A stretch of DNA of 64,000 nucleotides from CALJTV01 sp036821185. GTDB lineage: Bacteria > Chloroflexota > Dehalococcoidia > GIF9 > UBA5629. A model generated the notes under the pieces. That model saw only the letters and a program-made list of their open reading frames with translations, was not told the origin of the DNA and did not search any database. Shown here in pieces: positions 1 to 8,645 of this stretch. The stretch covers positions 62,001 to 126,000 of the forward strand of contig DAISKD010000001.1 in assembly GCA_036821185.1 (NCBI GenBank), written 5' to 3'. How positions within the stretch are numbered: the first letter of the stretch is position 1; each line of letters begins with the position of its first letter. The position numbers were made by a program, and so were the translations under genes.

Positions 1-1118
1 ACACAGGCAGCATCCACTTCGTTGAGAAAACGCTCTATGGCTGTTTTTTCCTCAGCCACGATGGCTTCGGAGTGTCCTGACCCATACCGCTCGATGTGGT
101 CTAGCGCCTCATCCAGCGAATCGACTACCTTTATGGCTGCAGTTAATGACAAAAACTCCTTACCCCAATCTTCAGCGGTGGCTGGAAGTACTTTCGCCTT
201 GAGCGATGGTATTGAGCTGAGGATCTCCAGGGCACGCTCATCGCAGTGCATTTCTACGCCAGCCTTAGCCCATTCCTGTGCGATCAGTGGCAGAAATGCT
301 TTGGCAATCTGGGAATGCACTATTAAGGCATCCAGAGCGTTGCACACGGTAGGACGCTGCACCTTTGCATTATAAGCTATTGCCACAGCTTTATCGAGGT
401 TGGCACTCCTGTCAACATAGGTATGGCAGACACCGATGCCGCCGGTAATTACCGGCATGGTGGCATTTTCAGCGACAAATCTGATCAGACCAGCACCACC
501 GCGCGGGATCAGCAGGTCTATGGTCTCTTTCATTTTTAACATACGGTCAACCAGGGCCCTATCGGTCGATTCTATGAACTGAATGCTACCTTCTGGCACC
601 CCCGCATCGTAGCTCGCTTGTTGAACAACGCGGGCCAACGCCAGGTTTGAGCGTAATGCTTCCTTGCCTCCTCTAAGAATTACCGCGTTTCCAGCTTTCA
701 AACAGAGTACAGATATGTCTACAGTTACATTGGGGCGACTTTCGTAGATAGCGCCGATGACTCCGAGCGGCACTCGCTGTTTAATTAACTTTAGTCCGTT
801 AGGGAGGGTTCTGCCTTCAATGATTTCACCAACGGGGTCGGGGAGGGCTAATACAGCCCTTACGTCATGCGCGATGGCCTCAATCCGTTCTGGTGTGAGC
901 AGGAGACGGTCAAGCATGGCAGCACTCATGCCAGACGCTTCGGCATCCTTATAATCGAGAACGTTGGCTGCCAGTATCTCTTCTTTTCTAGCGACCAATG
1001 CTTCAGCGATGTTATGCAATGCCCGATTCTTAACGCTGGTGGGTAAGTGGGCCAACTTTTTGGCTGCTGCCTTAGCCGCTTTCCCCTTTTCTTCAATTTC
1101 CACTACAGCAGAGTCCAT
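1..1118 (-). CDS. proA: Gamma-glutamyl phosphate reductase (partial, 3' end outside window)
   Basis: This enzyme reduces gamma-glutamyl phosphate to glutamate semialdehyde with NADPH, the second step of proline synthesis in the cytoplasm. I read the frame directly from the minus strand. It opens with MDSAVVEIEEKGKAAK and contains the ProA hallmarks VPLGVIGAIYESRPN, LKAGNAVILRGGKEA and LLIPRGGAGLI. The start at 1118 follows a GAGGAGGG ribosome site that overlaps the proB stop. About 372 codons are present of the usual roughly 420, so only the C-terminus is missing past the left edge. It lies 9 bases behind proB and is surely co-transcribed with it. Confidence 0.95.
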   Translation of the reverse strand, partial: MDSAVVEIEEKGKAAKAAAKKLAHLPTSVKNRALHNIAEALVARKEEILAANVLDYKDAEASGMSAAMLDRLLLTPERIEAIAHDVRAVLALPDPVGEIIEGRTLPNGLKLIKQRVPLGVIGAIYESRPNVTVDISVLCLKAGNAVILRGGKEALRSNLALARVVQQASYDAGVPEGSIQFIESTDRALVDRMLKMKETIDLLIPRGGAGLIRFVAENATMPVITGGIGVCHTYVDRSANLDKAVAIAYNAKVQRPTVCNALDALIVHSQIAKAFLPLIAQEWAKAGVEMHCDERALEILSSIPSLKAKVLPATAEDWGKEFLSLTAAIKVVDSLDEALDHIERYGSGHSEAIVAEEKTAIERFLNEVDAAC

Positions 1119-1127
1119 GTTCCCTCC

Positions 1128-2240
1128 TCAGATAAGCACCATATTGTTCCGGTGAATGACCTCATCACCGTATTCGTAGCCGAGTCGAATCGGTATTTCT
1201 TCGGAGTGCATACCTTTAATCTTTTCTATATCTTTGGAATCATAATTTGCTATACCACAGCCGACGTGGTTACCATCGACGTCAAAAATATCTATCACAT
1301 CACCACGTTGGAAGTCGCCATCTACCTCTATTATTCCGGCAGGCAGCAGGCTGCCCCCCTTGTTCTTAAGCGCGATGACTGCACCTTCATCGATGACCAG
1401 TTTTCCCTTCGAGGCCAGTCCACTGAGCATCCAGCGTTTTCTACTCTCTAACTTGGTAGTCCGTGGTAAGAAAATTGTGCCGGCCTGCTGACCACTTGCG
1501 ATCTTCCTCAAGATATCCGGCTTTGTGCCGTTTGCGATCACGACCGTGACCCCAGATGCTGTTGCTAACTTCGCTGCCTCAATCTTGGTTATCATACCTC
1601 CCACGCCATAGGGGCTGCCGGCATCTCCAGCCAGGCGCTCTATCTCTGCGTCTATTTTTTCTACCTTTGGGACGAGCTTGGCATCGGGATAGCGGCGTGG
1701 GTCAGCAGTATACAGTCCATCGATATCAGTAAGTATTGCCAGGAGGTCGGCGTCGGTCAGATTGGCTACCATTGCTGAAAGGTTGTCATTGTCACCGAAA
1801 ACGAGCCCTCCGAGCTCCTCGGTGGCCACCACATCATTTTCGTTGATGATGCAAATCACTCCCAGTTCCAGCAGGGCGAGAAGCGTATTCCGTGCATTCA
1901 AGTAGCCGCTCCGGTCAATGAGGTCTGACTTGGTAAGCAGTGCCTGCGCTATGACAATACCGTGCTTGCTGAATAGCTCGTCATAAATGTTCATCAACTG
2001 GCTCTGTCCCACCGCGGCAAGTACCTGTTTGAATGGTATACCTCTCTTTTCTCTGGGCAGGCCAAGCTTTTGCCTTCCGGCAGCTACTGCCCCCGAGGAG
2101 ACAATAACTATTTCGTGACCTTCGCGATGGAGTTGGGCAACTTGGGCGGTCAAATTTGACATAATATCTATATTTAAGCGACCGGAACCTCTGGTCAACA
2201 GGTTAGTCCCCAATTTGATCACTAGCCGTTTATATTGCAT
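1128..2240 (-). CDS. proB: Glutamate 5-kinase
   Basis: This kinase phosphorylates glutamate to gamma-glutamyl phosphate, the committed and usually proline-inhibited step of proline synthesis. The amino-acid kinase fold is visible from MQYKRLVIKLGTNLL through VIVSSGAVAAG, IINENDVVA and FGDNDNLSA. A PUA domain fills roughly the last 80 residues, as in the longer ProB form. A longer frame reaches 2330, but family members begin at the MQYKR methionine (2240), giving 370 residues. A TATAAT box lies 7 bases upstream of that ATG with no Shine-Dalgarno sequence, so the message is probably leaderless. It heads the proBA operon, divergent from selA. Confidence 0.95.
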   Translation of the reverse strand: MQYKRLVIKLGTNLLTRGSGRLNIDIMSNLTAQVAQLHREGHEIVIVSSGAVAAGRQKLGLPREKRGIPFKQVLAAVGQSQLMNIYDELFSKHGIVIAQALLTKSDLIDRSGYLNARNTLLALLELGVICIINENDVVATEELGGLVFGDNDNLSAMVANLTDADLLAILTDIDGLYTADPRRYPDAKLVPKVEKIDAEIERLAGDAGSPYGVGGMITKIEAAKLATASGVTVVIANGTKPDILRKIASGQQAGTIFLPRTTKLESRKRWMLSGLASKGKLVIDEGAVIALKNKGGSLLPAGIIEVDGDFQRGDVIDIFDVDGNHVGCGIANYDSKDIEKIKGMHSEEIPIRLGYEYGDEVIHRNNMVLI

Positions 2241-2247
2241 TTGGCTT

Positions 2248-2276
2248 ATTATAACGTGGTCAAACTGGCAGGACAA
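2248..2276 (-). promoter_or_regulatory. Promoter of proBA
   Basis: On the minus strand TTGTCC (2276-2271) and TATAAT (2253-2248) are separated by exactly 17 bases. Transcription would begin at or next to the proB ATG at 2240. Confidence 0.7.
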
Positions 2277-2307
2277 GCGATAGGAAACAGCGTTCAAACT
2301 TTTTGGG

Positions 2308-2313
2308 TATAAT
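2308..2313 (+). promoter_or_regulatory. Possible -10 box of selA
   Basis: A TATAAT lies 17 bases before the selA ATG. No convincing -35 box is visible, so this is a weak call. With the proB promoter it forms a divergent control region about 90 bases wide. Confidence 0.4.
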
Positions 2314-2330
2314 AGTGGAGCAGGCATCAT

Positions 2331-3722
2331 ATGGGCAACGATTTAAGGTCCCTACCCAGTGTAGACAGGGTTATCAGCGATGGTAGATTAGCGCAATGGC
2401 GACATATTCTGCCTCATGACCTGCTTGTGGATGTTGCTCGGGAGGTACTGGAACGGGAGCGGCTTTCTATTTTGGGTGGCAAGCCTTGCCGCTCGTTGAG
2501 CGACATTGTTGAGTCGGTCTATTTATCGCTCGACAACCTTGTGTGCCCCAGTCTCAAACCCGTTATCAATGCTACCGGGGTGATACTTCATACCAATTTA
2601 GGTAGGGCCCCGCTCAGCGACGAGGCTATGGCTGCTATGGTTTCCATAGCCAGCGGCTATTGCAGTCTCGAGTTCGATCTGGGCGCAGGGACCCGTGGGT
2701 CTCGGGACACGCATATAGAAGCGCTCCTGTGTAAGCTTACGGGGGCTGAAGCAGCCCTGGTGGTGAACAATAATGCCTCCGCTGTCCTGCTGGCTCTTAC
2801 GGCGCTGGCGAAGAAGAAAGAGGTCATCGTATCGAGAGGGCAGGCTGTGGAGATCGGCGGTGGCTTTCGCATTCCAGACGTGATGAGGCAAAGCGGTGCT
2901 AAACTGGTGGAGGTAGGTACTACCAACTGCACTTACATACACGATTACGAGCAGGCAATCGGCCCAAGGACTGCGGCCCTGCTGCGGGTCCATTCAAGCA
3001 ATTTCAGGATTGAGGGCTTCAGTCATTCTGTTTCCCTGGAAGAATTGGTGGAGTTGGGTAAGAAGTATGATGTCCCTGTATTCGATGATCTGGGTAGTGG
3101 CTGCCTCTTAGACGTCACCGCTTTCGGACTGTTCCCTGAGCCCATGGTGCAGGAGAGTGTGTCTCTAGGTGTTGGCCTGGCTTTCTTTTCAGGTGATAAA
3201 CTACTGGGTGGACCCCAGGCAGGTATTATCGTAGGAAAAAGGACCCTGGTGGACAAATTGCGTAAGCACCCGCTGGCGCGTGCTTTGCGCATCGACAAAG
3301 TGAGGCTTGCCGGCTTGAGGGTGACATTGGGGCATTATCTCAAAGGTGAAGCACTGAAAAAAATTCCCGTATGGCGCATGATCTCCATGCCGCTATCGGA
3401 GATCGAGCGTCGGGCTGAAAGATGGGCACGGAGCCTTGGTGGACTGGCGTGGGTGGTGGATGAGGAGTCAGTAGTTGGTGGTGGTAGTCTGCCAGGGGCT
3501 ACGCTACCTACGCGGGCAGTTGCCATCGGGGACAGGACGAAGTCGAGAAAGGACTCAAGTATAGCTCCTAGAATGGCGAAGCTACTCCGGGAATATGAAC
3601 CGGCGATCGTCGGGCGGCTGGAGGAAGACTGTTTGCTCCTGGACCCGCGGACGGTCCTTCCGGAGCAAGATGAGATTGTAGCCAAAGCCCTGGTTGACAC
3701 AGTCTCCATGCTGGAGCGGTAA
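2331..3722 (+). CDS. selA: L-seryl-tRNA(Sec) selenium transferase
   Basis: This PLP enzyme converts seryl-tRNA(Sec) to selenocysteinyl-tRNA(Sec) using selenophosphate. The protein has 463 residues, the normal family length. The N-terminal tRNA-binding part begins MGNDLRSLPSVDRVI. Next come the PLP-fold segments INATGVILHTNLGRAPLS and VNNNASAVLLAL. The motif SGDKLLGGPQAG carries the PLP lysine at about residue 290. The gene is followed 53 bases later by selB, and selC lies downstream, so the translation machinery for Sec is clustered. No selD (selenophosphate synthetase) is present in this window. Confidence 0.97.
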   Translation: MGNDLRSLPSVDRVISDGRLAQWRHILPHDLLVDVAREVLERERLSILGGKPCRSLSDIVESVYLSLDNLVCPSLKPVINATGVILHTNLGRAPLSDEAMAAMVSIASGYCSLEFDLGAGTRGSRDTHIEALLCKLTGAEAALVVNNNASAVLLALTALAKKKEVIVSRGQAVEIGGGFRIPDVMRQSGAKLVEVGTTNCTYIHDYEQAIGPRTAALLRVHSSNFRIEGFSHSVSLEELVELGKKYDVPVFDDLGSGCLLDVTAFGLFPEPMVQESVSLGVGLAFFSGDKLLGGPQAGIIVGKRTLVDKLRKHPLARALRIDKVRLAGLRVTLGHYLKGEALKKIPVWRMISMPLSEIERRAERWARSLGGLAWVVDEESVVGGGSLPGATLPTRAVAIGDRTKSRKDSSIAPRMAKLLREYEPAIVGRLEEDCLLLDPRTVLPEQDEIVAKALVDTVSMLER

Positions 3723-3775
3723 AATTTCAGCCGATGTCGGATAGAAACATACCAGCCTTAATTACGGGGTGAACA

Positions 3776-5623
3776 ATGTTTGTCCTAGGTACTGCCGGAC
3801 ATGTTGACCATGGTAAGTCCACCCTGATACGCGCTCTGACAGGGATAGACCCTGACCGGCTGCGCGAGGAGAAAGAAAGGGGTATGACCATAGACCTGGG
3901 CTTCGCCTGGCTCAGGTTGCCCAATGGTCAAGAAGTCGGCATCGTTGACGTGCCAGGCCACGAGCGGTTTATTAAGAACATGCTGGCTGGCGTAGGAGGG
4001 ATTGACGTCGCCCTGTTTGTTGTGGCTGCTGATGAAGGCGTGATGCCCCAGACCAGGGAACATTTGGCCATTCTGGACCTGCTTGGTGTGAAGCGGGGTG
4101 TTGTTATCATTACTAAAAGAGACTTAGTTGACGACGAGCTATTGGATATTGTCAGACTGGAACTGGACTCGCTGCTGGAGGGGACAAGTTTGGAGGGAAG
4201 TCCGGTGGTCGCTGTTTCTGCGGTAACTGGCGAAGGGCTGGGCGAACTATTGTCGACCATCGAGCATGTGCTACAGGGTGCCGAGCCAAGAAAAGACTCA
4301 GGCAGGCCGAGGTTGCTGATTGACCGTGTTTTTGCGATAGCTGGCTCGGGGACTGTGGTGACCGGGACATTAATAGATGGCAGCCTCAGAGTTGGTGAGG
4401 AAGCAGAGATACAGCCCACAGGTCTAAAGACGCGCATTCGGGCATTACAGATGCACAAAACGCGCGTTGAAACTGCGACCCCGGGCAGCCGTGTAGCCGC
4501 AAACCTTGTGGGCATTGCCACCTCGCAATTAGAGCGGGGTAATGTACTTACCAGACCTGGCTGGCTTGTCTCGGCGACAAGGGTGGATGTCAAGCTACGC
4601 CTGCTCTCAGAGGCCAAAAACCCCTTATCTCATGGCACGGTGGTGAATCTCTTCGCGGGTTCCGATGAAGCATTGGCCAGGGTGCACCTGCTGGACAGGG
4701 AAAAGGTTGGGCCTGGTGATACCGCCTGGGCACAACTTACGCTGTTCAAGCCCATGGTCCTGCTGAAGGGGGATCGGTTCATCGTCCGTTCCCCTGTCGC
4801 CACTCTGGGCGGTGGGCAAGTCATAGACCCCTATGCCATACGCCACCGGCGCTTCCGCCGCAGTGTGGTAGAGAACCTTAAAGTCAGAAGTGAGGGGAGC
4901 ATTGAGGAAATCCTGGTCGCCACTCTTGAGATGGGTCAACCACTTTCTGTGGAGCAACTTTCGGTGAAGTGCAACTTGGCAACCAGCGAGGTCACAGAGG
5001 TTATAGAGAGGCTATCATCAGTAGCGAAGGTGGTGGTTGTCGGAAGCACCAAAGAGGCATTGCTGTTCACCGCCGGTGGCTGGGAGGGGTTTGTCAGGAA
5101 GGTAAGTGCTATGGTGGAACAGTACCATCGACGGTTCCCGACCCGGCCGGGGATGCCCAAAGGAGAGTTGATCAGCAGACTGCGGCTTTCGTCCCATTCG
5201 CCAGCCCTGAGCAAGCTTTTTGAGGACGGGATTTTGGTAGATGGGGGGACATTTGTCCATCTTCCCGGTCACAAGGTACAGTTGTCGGAGCAACAGCAAA
5301 AGGAAGTAGCCAGTTTTCTCCGGGCGTTGGACGAAAACCCTTATTGTCCGCCCGGTGATGTGATCATCGCCAATGACCTGTTAGGGCTACTGCTGGAGCA
5401 GCGACAGGTGGTAAAGGTGGCTGAAGGCATCATCTTTTCTGCCAAAGCATATGATGACATGGTGGGCAAAGTGGTCGCCTACATAAAGGAGAAAGGACAA
5501 GCCACCGTCGCTGAAGTGCGGGATATGCTGAATACCAGCAGGAAATATGCTTTAGCTCTTCTGGAGCACATGGACGAAAAGAAGATCACCCGCCGTGTAG
5601 GCGATGCCCGTGTGCTCAGGTAG
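3776..5623 (+). CDS. selB: Selenocysteine-specific elongation factor
   Basis: SelB is the GTPase that carries Sec-tRNA(Sec) to the ribosome and binds the SECIS hairpin of selenoprotein messages. The protein has 615 residues. The G domain starts MFVLGTAGHVDHGKS (P-loop at residues 7-14) with DVPGHERF and the base-binding TKRD. EF-Tu-like beta-barrel domains II and III follow to about residue 350. The rest is a series of winged-helix domains, ending in the SECIS-binding type segment around ATVAEVRDMLNTSRKYALALL. It follows selA in the same direction. Its presence supports reading in-frame UGA as Sec at 30748-31449. Confidence 0.97.
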   Translation: MFVLGTAGHVDHGKSTLIRALTGIDPDRLREEKERGMTIDLGFAWLRLPNGQEVGIVDVPGHERFIKNMLAGVGGIDVALFVVAADEGVMPQTREHLAILDLLGVKRGVVIITKRDLVDDELLDIVRLELDSLLEGTSLEGSPVVAVSAVTGEGLGELLSTIEHVLQGAEPRKDSGRPRLLIDRVFAIAGSGTVVTGTLIDGSLRVGEEAEIQPTGLKTRIRALQMHKTRVETATPGSRVAANLVGIATSQLERGNVLTRPGWLVSATRVDVKLRLLSEAKNPLSHGTVVNLFAGSDEALARVHLLDREKVGPGDTAWAQLTLFKPMVLLKGDRFIVRSPVATLGGGQVIDPYAIRHRRFRRSVVENLKVRSEGSIEEILVATLEMGQPLSVEQLSVKCNLATSEVTEVIERLSSVAKVVVVGSTKEALLFTAGGWEGFVRKVSAMVEQYHRRFPTRPGMPKGELISRLRLSSHSPALSKLFEDGILVDGGTFVHLPGHKVQLSEQQQKEVASFLRALDENPYCPPGDVIIANDLLGLLLEQRQVVKVAEGIIFSAKAYDDMVGKVVAYIKEKGQATVAEVRDMLNTSRKYALALLEHMDEKKITRRVGDARVLR

Positions 5624-5847
5624 TCTTTTTAACGGGCAGGCGGTACAGTTTTCTATTCCCCAAAGCGAGTAAACGTCCGCTCGTGTTTCCGTTCCGCGGC
5701 TGAGTCCTGAGTAAGTATAAGTACTAAAGTTATATCCTCTGACTGGTACTACACGACCCCTGCAAATTGGTACTGATGCTTCATGCTTTCAGTGGTATGG
5801 CAGTAGGAAAATATTGACATGAAGCACTGCCGATTGGGGGTCGAAAG

Positions 5848-5982
5848 ATGCAGAGAGCTAAGAAACTGCTAACTATCGTCAAAGGGGATAAAAAACTACT
5901 GGCAATGTTCAGCGGTACTCTGGTTGATGGTATCATCCTTATCTTTGTGATTGCCGTGGCTTATCACTGGTTCCTCGCATAG
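5848..5982 (+). CDS. Possible single-pass membrane micro-protein (44 aa)
   Basis: An ATG follows a GGGGG stretch and opens a 44-residue frame, MQRAKKLLTIVKGDKKLL followed by a hydrophobic helix (roughly residues 25-43) ending AYHWFLA. The basic N-terminus and single membrane segment look like a genuine small membrane protein rather than chance. I recognise no family. It lies between selB and the convergent selC. The 5624-5847 stretch before it shows nothing else I can name. Confidence 0.4.
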   Translation: MQRAKKLLTIVKGDKKLLAMFSGTLVDGIILIFVIAVAYHWFLA

Positions 5983-6083
5983 GCTGGCATACTGTGGCTA
6001 TTGGAGGCCGTTGTAGATAGATTTACCCATTTCGAAGGGTCTTGGTATCCGACTTCCTTGATTTGATTTCAAGGCAGACAGGA

Positions 6084-6167
6084 GTGAACAAAGAAGTCAT
6101 TGGTCTGCTAGGCGGTTTTGTCTTTGTGGCTTTGCTCTTTTGGGTCTTTGCCTGGTACTTGTTATAA
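6084..6167 (+). CDS. Possible membrane micro-protein (27 aa)
   Basis: A GTG at 6084 begins a 27-residue frame, N-K-E-V-I-G then an almost entirely hydrophobic stretch ending FAWYLL. The GGAG before it is too close to be an ideal ribosome site, and the start is uncertain. It is the second tiny hydrophobic frame in a row after the one at 5848, which is the main reason to list it. Confidence 0.25.
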   Translation: MNKEVIGLLGGFVFVALLFWVFAWYLL

Positions 6168-6284
6168 GTTTAGCTTATAACATCTGAGTAGCTTATCTAC
6201 CGGGACAGAGCTTTTGTCCTCTCGGTCTGAACGTTGCTGGGCCTAAATCGGCGTAGACTAAGTGCCGCAAACTTGGAGGGGGAA

Positions 6285-6383
6285 TGGCGGGAGCGTATGG
6301 GAGTCGAACCCACCGAAGGCACTTTGTAAATGCCCCCCGACGGATTTGAAGTCCGCGAAGCCCACCGGGACTCAAACGCTCCC
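6285..6383 (-). tRNA. selC: tRNA-Sec (anticodon TCA)
   Basis: Read on the minus strand this is a 99-base tRNA including an encoded CCA. The acceptor GGGAGCGT pairs with ACGCTCCC (8 bp, typical of bacterial tRNA-Sec), with G as discriminator. The anticodon stem-loop CGGACTTCAAATCCG carries TCA (6349-6347). A long variable arm (GGGGGGCATT...AGTGCCTTC) and T arm GGTTCGACTCC follow. It decodes UGA as selenocysteine together with SelA and SelB encoded just upstream. Confidence 0.97.
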
Positions 6384-6547
6384 AGGACTGGACCTCAGCT
6401 GATCATACCCCAGTGATGTTTTTTCCGCGGCGCAACTTCTATGATATCAGATTTAAGCGCGGCAGGGAATTCTGGCACCGAGGTACAACGCTCTTTGTTA
6501 TAATAGGATGTGCTACGTAACCCTCACTTTCGGCTAAAGTTGTAGCT

Positions 6548-7858
6548 GTGAATCTATTTTTATGTAGTGGCCCGACAGGAAACATGCTGGCAGACCGATT
6601 AAAACGGGCAGAGCATATTGGGGCTATGAGGCGGGCTTTCAGCTCGGTCAAAAGGAGACAGAAAGCAAATGCCAGCCATATTCCCGACCTTTTAGATAGA
6701 AAGAGGAGGCTCAGAGAAGCTAGAGAGAGAACAGTAGGGGTCCAGGCTTATCTGGATGAGGTTGTGGAGGCTATGACACGCAATGGTATCAGGGTCAACA
6801 TAGCCAGGGACAGCAAGGATGCGGTAAATCTGGTAAGGGCTGAATTAGGTGGGGCAGGACTGGTAGTAAAGTCCAAGTCCAATTTGACCAAAGAAATAGG
6901 ACTGGTGGAGCTGCTTGAGAGGTCCGGGGTCCGGGTCATCGAGACTGACATCGGCGACAGGATAATTCAGATTGCACAGGAAAAAGCTTCACATCCCACC
7001 GGACCGGCCAGCCATCTCAGTCGCAAGGACATCGCGCATATCCTCGCGGGACATTTCGGCAGAAAGGTCCGTCCTGTTGCCCAGGAAATAGTCCAGGCGA
7101 TAAGGGAAGAAGTTTATGGGTACATAACGCAAGCCGAGATCGGGATTACCGGTGCCAATGCTATAGCTGCTGATGAGGGCGCGATCCTTTTGCAGCACAA
7201 CGAAGGTAACATAATTGAAGTGGCAATGCGCCCTGCCAAGCACATAGTCTTGGCGGGTATTGAGAAAATCTATCCCAATATAGAGGAGTCCCTCAATATG
7301 CTACGCTTGCAGACCTTCTATGCTACAGGGGCATTGACCACCTCTTTCATAAATATAGTCTCAGGTCCCAGCCAGACGGCTGACATTGAAAAGCAATTAA
7401 TAAAAGGGGTACACGGTCCCAGCGAAGTCTCCGTTATCCTGGTGGACAATGGCAGGAGCAAAGTGGCAGAGATGTCCGAATACAGAGAGCTGCTCTATTG
7501 CATTGGCTGTGGCCAGTGCCTGTTGGTCTGCCCCGCTTACCGGGTCTACGGAAACAAGTTCAGTGCTGCTGGCGAGCTTGGCGGCAGGGGAATAGCTTAT
7601 TCGAGTCTCTGTGGTGATACTAACGGTAATGAGGCTCTGGGTTGGTGTCTGACCTGCGGCAAGTGCTATCAAAATTGTCCGGTGTCTATAAATGTGCCCG
7701 GAATAGTCCACAGGCTGCGTTCGGACGCCGGTGGGGCAGGGTATATCATCTCGAGTTTCTTTAGCTCGCACCTAAGGTGGTTGGGCAGTGGGTTCCTCTT
7801 GGAATTCCTCCTGCTGGCTTCCAAAATCTCTGCGGTTACCGGTGCGGAGGTAGAATAA
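6548..7858 (+). CDS. LUD-domain / 4Fe-4S ferredoxin protein (LutB-like)
   Basis: The protein resembles LutB of lactate-utilisation complexes, which pass electrons from 2-hydroxy acids through iron-sulfur clusters. Residues about 50-300 form the LUD domain, including GITGANAIAADEGAILLQHN. Two ferredoxin motifs follow, CIGCGQCLLVCP and CLTCGKCYQNCP, enough for two [4Fe-4S] clusters. A hydrophobic tail ends the protein. The first start is GTG 6548. ATG 6584, preceded by AGGA, is a reasonable alternative and trims 12 residues. A TATAAT lies at 6499-6504. No LutA or LutC partner is adjacent, so the electron donor is unknown. Confidence 0.85.
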   Translation: MNLFLCSGPTGNMLADRLKRAEHIGAMRRAFSSVKRRQKANASHIPDLLDRKRRLREARERTVGVQAYLDEVVEAMTRNGIRVNIARDSKDAVNLVRAELGGAGLVVKSKSNLTKEIGLVELLERSGVRVIETDIGDRIIQIAQEKASHPTGPASHLSRKDIAHILAGHFGRKVRPVAQEIVQAIREEVYGYITQAEIGITGANAIAADEGAILLQHNEGNIIEVAMRPAKHIVLAGIEKIYPNIEESLNMLRLQTFYATGALTTSFINIVSGPSQTADIEKQLIKGVHGPSEVSVILVDNGRSKVAEMSEYRELLYCIGCGQCLLVCPAYRVYGNKFSAAGELGGRGIAYSSLCGDTNGNEALGWCLTCGKCYQNCPVSINVPGIVHRLRSDAGGAGYIISSFFSSHLRWLGSGFLLEFLLLASKISAVTGAEVE

Positions 7859-7932
7859 GGCGTTGTCCACTAAGGTTTCTCGTTGCTGCAACTGACAGAA
7901 AGTTGTAAAATCGGGCGTAGGTGGTAGTTGTG

Positions 7933-8166
7933 ATGGATGTGTACATATTGACTAATCTGGGACGAAAGGCGATACCCGGTCTAAGAAAACTTGGTGACGA
8001 ACTGGATGCAAGCATACTGGAGTTCCTGGAACGCACTGACGGCGCTACCGAAAACCAGGTAGCGGAGGCTTTCGACATTAGCGTTGACGTGGCTTATGAT
8101 AAGCTGAGGTCACTGAGTGCTAAACGGTGGGTCTGGCGGCGGACCACCAGGGCTGTGCCCTTTTAG
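7933..8166 (+). CDS. Small winged-helix / HTH protein
   Basis: A 77-residue protein starting MDVYILTNLGRKAIPGL. Residues about 25-70 read as a helix-turn-helix or winged-helix unit (ILEFLERTDGATENQVAEAF followed by DVAYDKLRSLSAKRWVWRR). The pattern resembles small archaeal-type or MarR-like DNA-binding modules, but I cannot name a family. Four further in-frame codons exist upstream to 7921, but ATG 7933 is the natural start. It follows the LUD protein by about 75 bases on the same strand and may be its regulator. That role is inference only. Confidence 0.65.
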   Translation: MDVYILTNLGRKAIPGLRKLGDELDASILEFLERTDGATENQVAEAFDISVDVAYDKLRSLSAKRWVWRRTTRAVPF

Positions 8167-8201
8167 CGGGCTTTGCTGGAGTTGGATAAGAGGGTAGTGG
8201 G

Positions 8202-8432
8202 TTGTTAATAAGGAAACGGTGTCCCTACTGTAAGGGGCAGGGGATGGTTCCGGGTGACGCTCCCGGGATGCCCGTCAGTCCCTGTCCTGTGTGCAGCCAG
8301 AGGGGGTATAACCTTGTACCGGGAACCGCACAGGTATGTGCGTTGTGTCAGGGCAGCGGTCGGCGGGCTGGCGGTGGCAGAGGTGCTGGCGCGGTGTGTC
8401 CTGATTGTCAGGGTATCGGCTTTAAATGGTAG
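8202..8432 (+). CDS. Stand-alone DnaJ-type zinc-finger protein
   Basis: A 76-residue protein made almost wholly of four CxxC units: CPYCKGQG, CPVCSQRG, CALCQGSG and CPDCQGIG. These match the CxxCxGxG repeats of the DnaJ central domain, which binds two zinc ions and assists thiol or chaperone chemistry. No J domain is present. The start is a TTG preceded by GAGGG. It ends only 9 bases before the partial tRNA-Leu repeat. The partner protein is unknown. Confidence 0.7.
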   Translation: MLIRKRCPYCKGQGMVPGDAPGMPVSPCPVCSQRGYNLVPGTAQVCALCQGSGRRAGGGRGAGAVCPDCQGIGFKW

Positions 8433-8441
8433 CAACACATC

Positions 8442-8477
8442 TGGGGAAGTGCCGGAACTGGCAGACGGGCATGACTT
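8442..8477 (+). repeat. Copy of the 5' half of tRNA-Leu(TAG), probable attachment-site remnant
   Basis: These 36 bases are identical to 11912-11947. They cover the acceptor 5' strand, D arm and 5' anticodon strand of the intact tRNA-Leu. Identity stops at the first base of the anticodon. The sequence that follows is unrelated to a tRNA 3' half. Anticodon loops are frequent crossover sites of tyrosine recombinases, so this is best explained as one end of an integrated segment. Confidence 0.75.
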
Positions 8478-8645
8478 TAAAAAGATCGCAGAAACGCCTG
8501 CATACGGAACTGTCACCCATCTCTTTCACTTTACCGGCGTGTCGTAGCTGAACTTGAGACAGTACTTCAGGCACATCATCCTGAAGTAGGTAGCCACTGT
8601 GCTTCAATTATACTCGGCTATACCTGTTCACACCGAGGGCTAGCG

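Noticed and set aside
3785..5299. Multiple long antisense frames under selB (and similarly under selA, proB and uvrA)
   Set aside because: They are shadows of GC-rich coding sequence on the other strand, with no family resemblance or ribosome sites.
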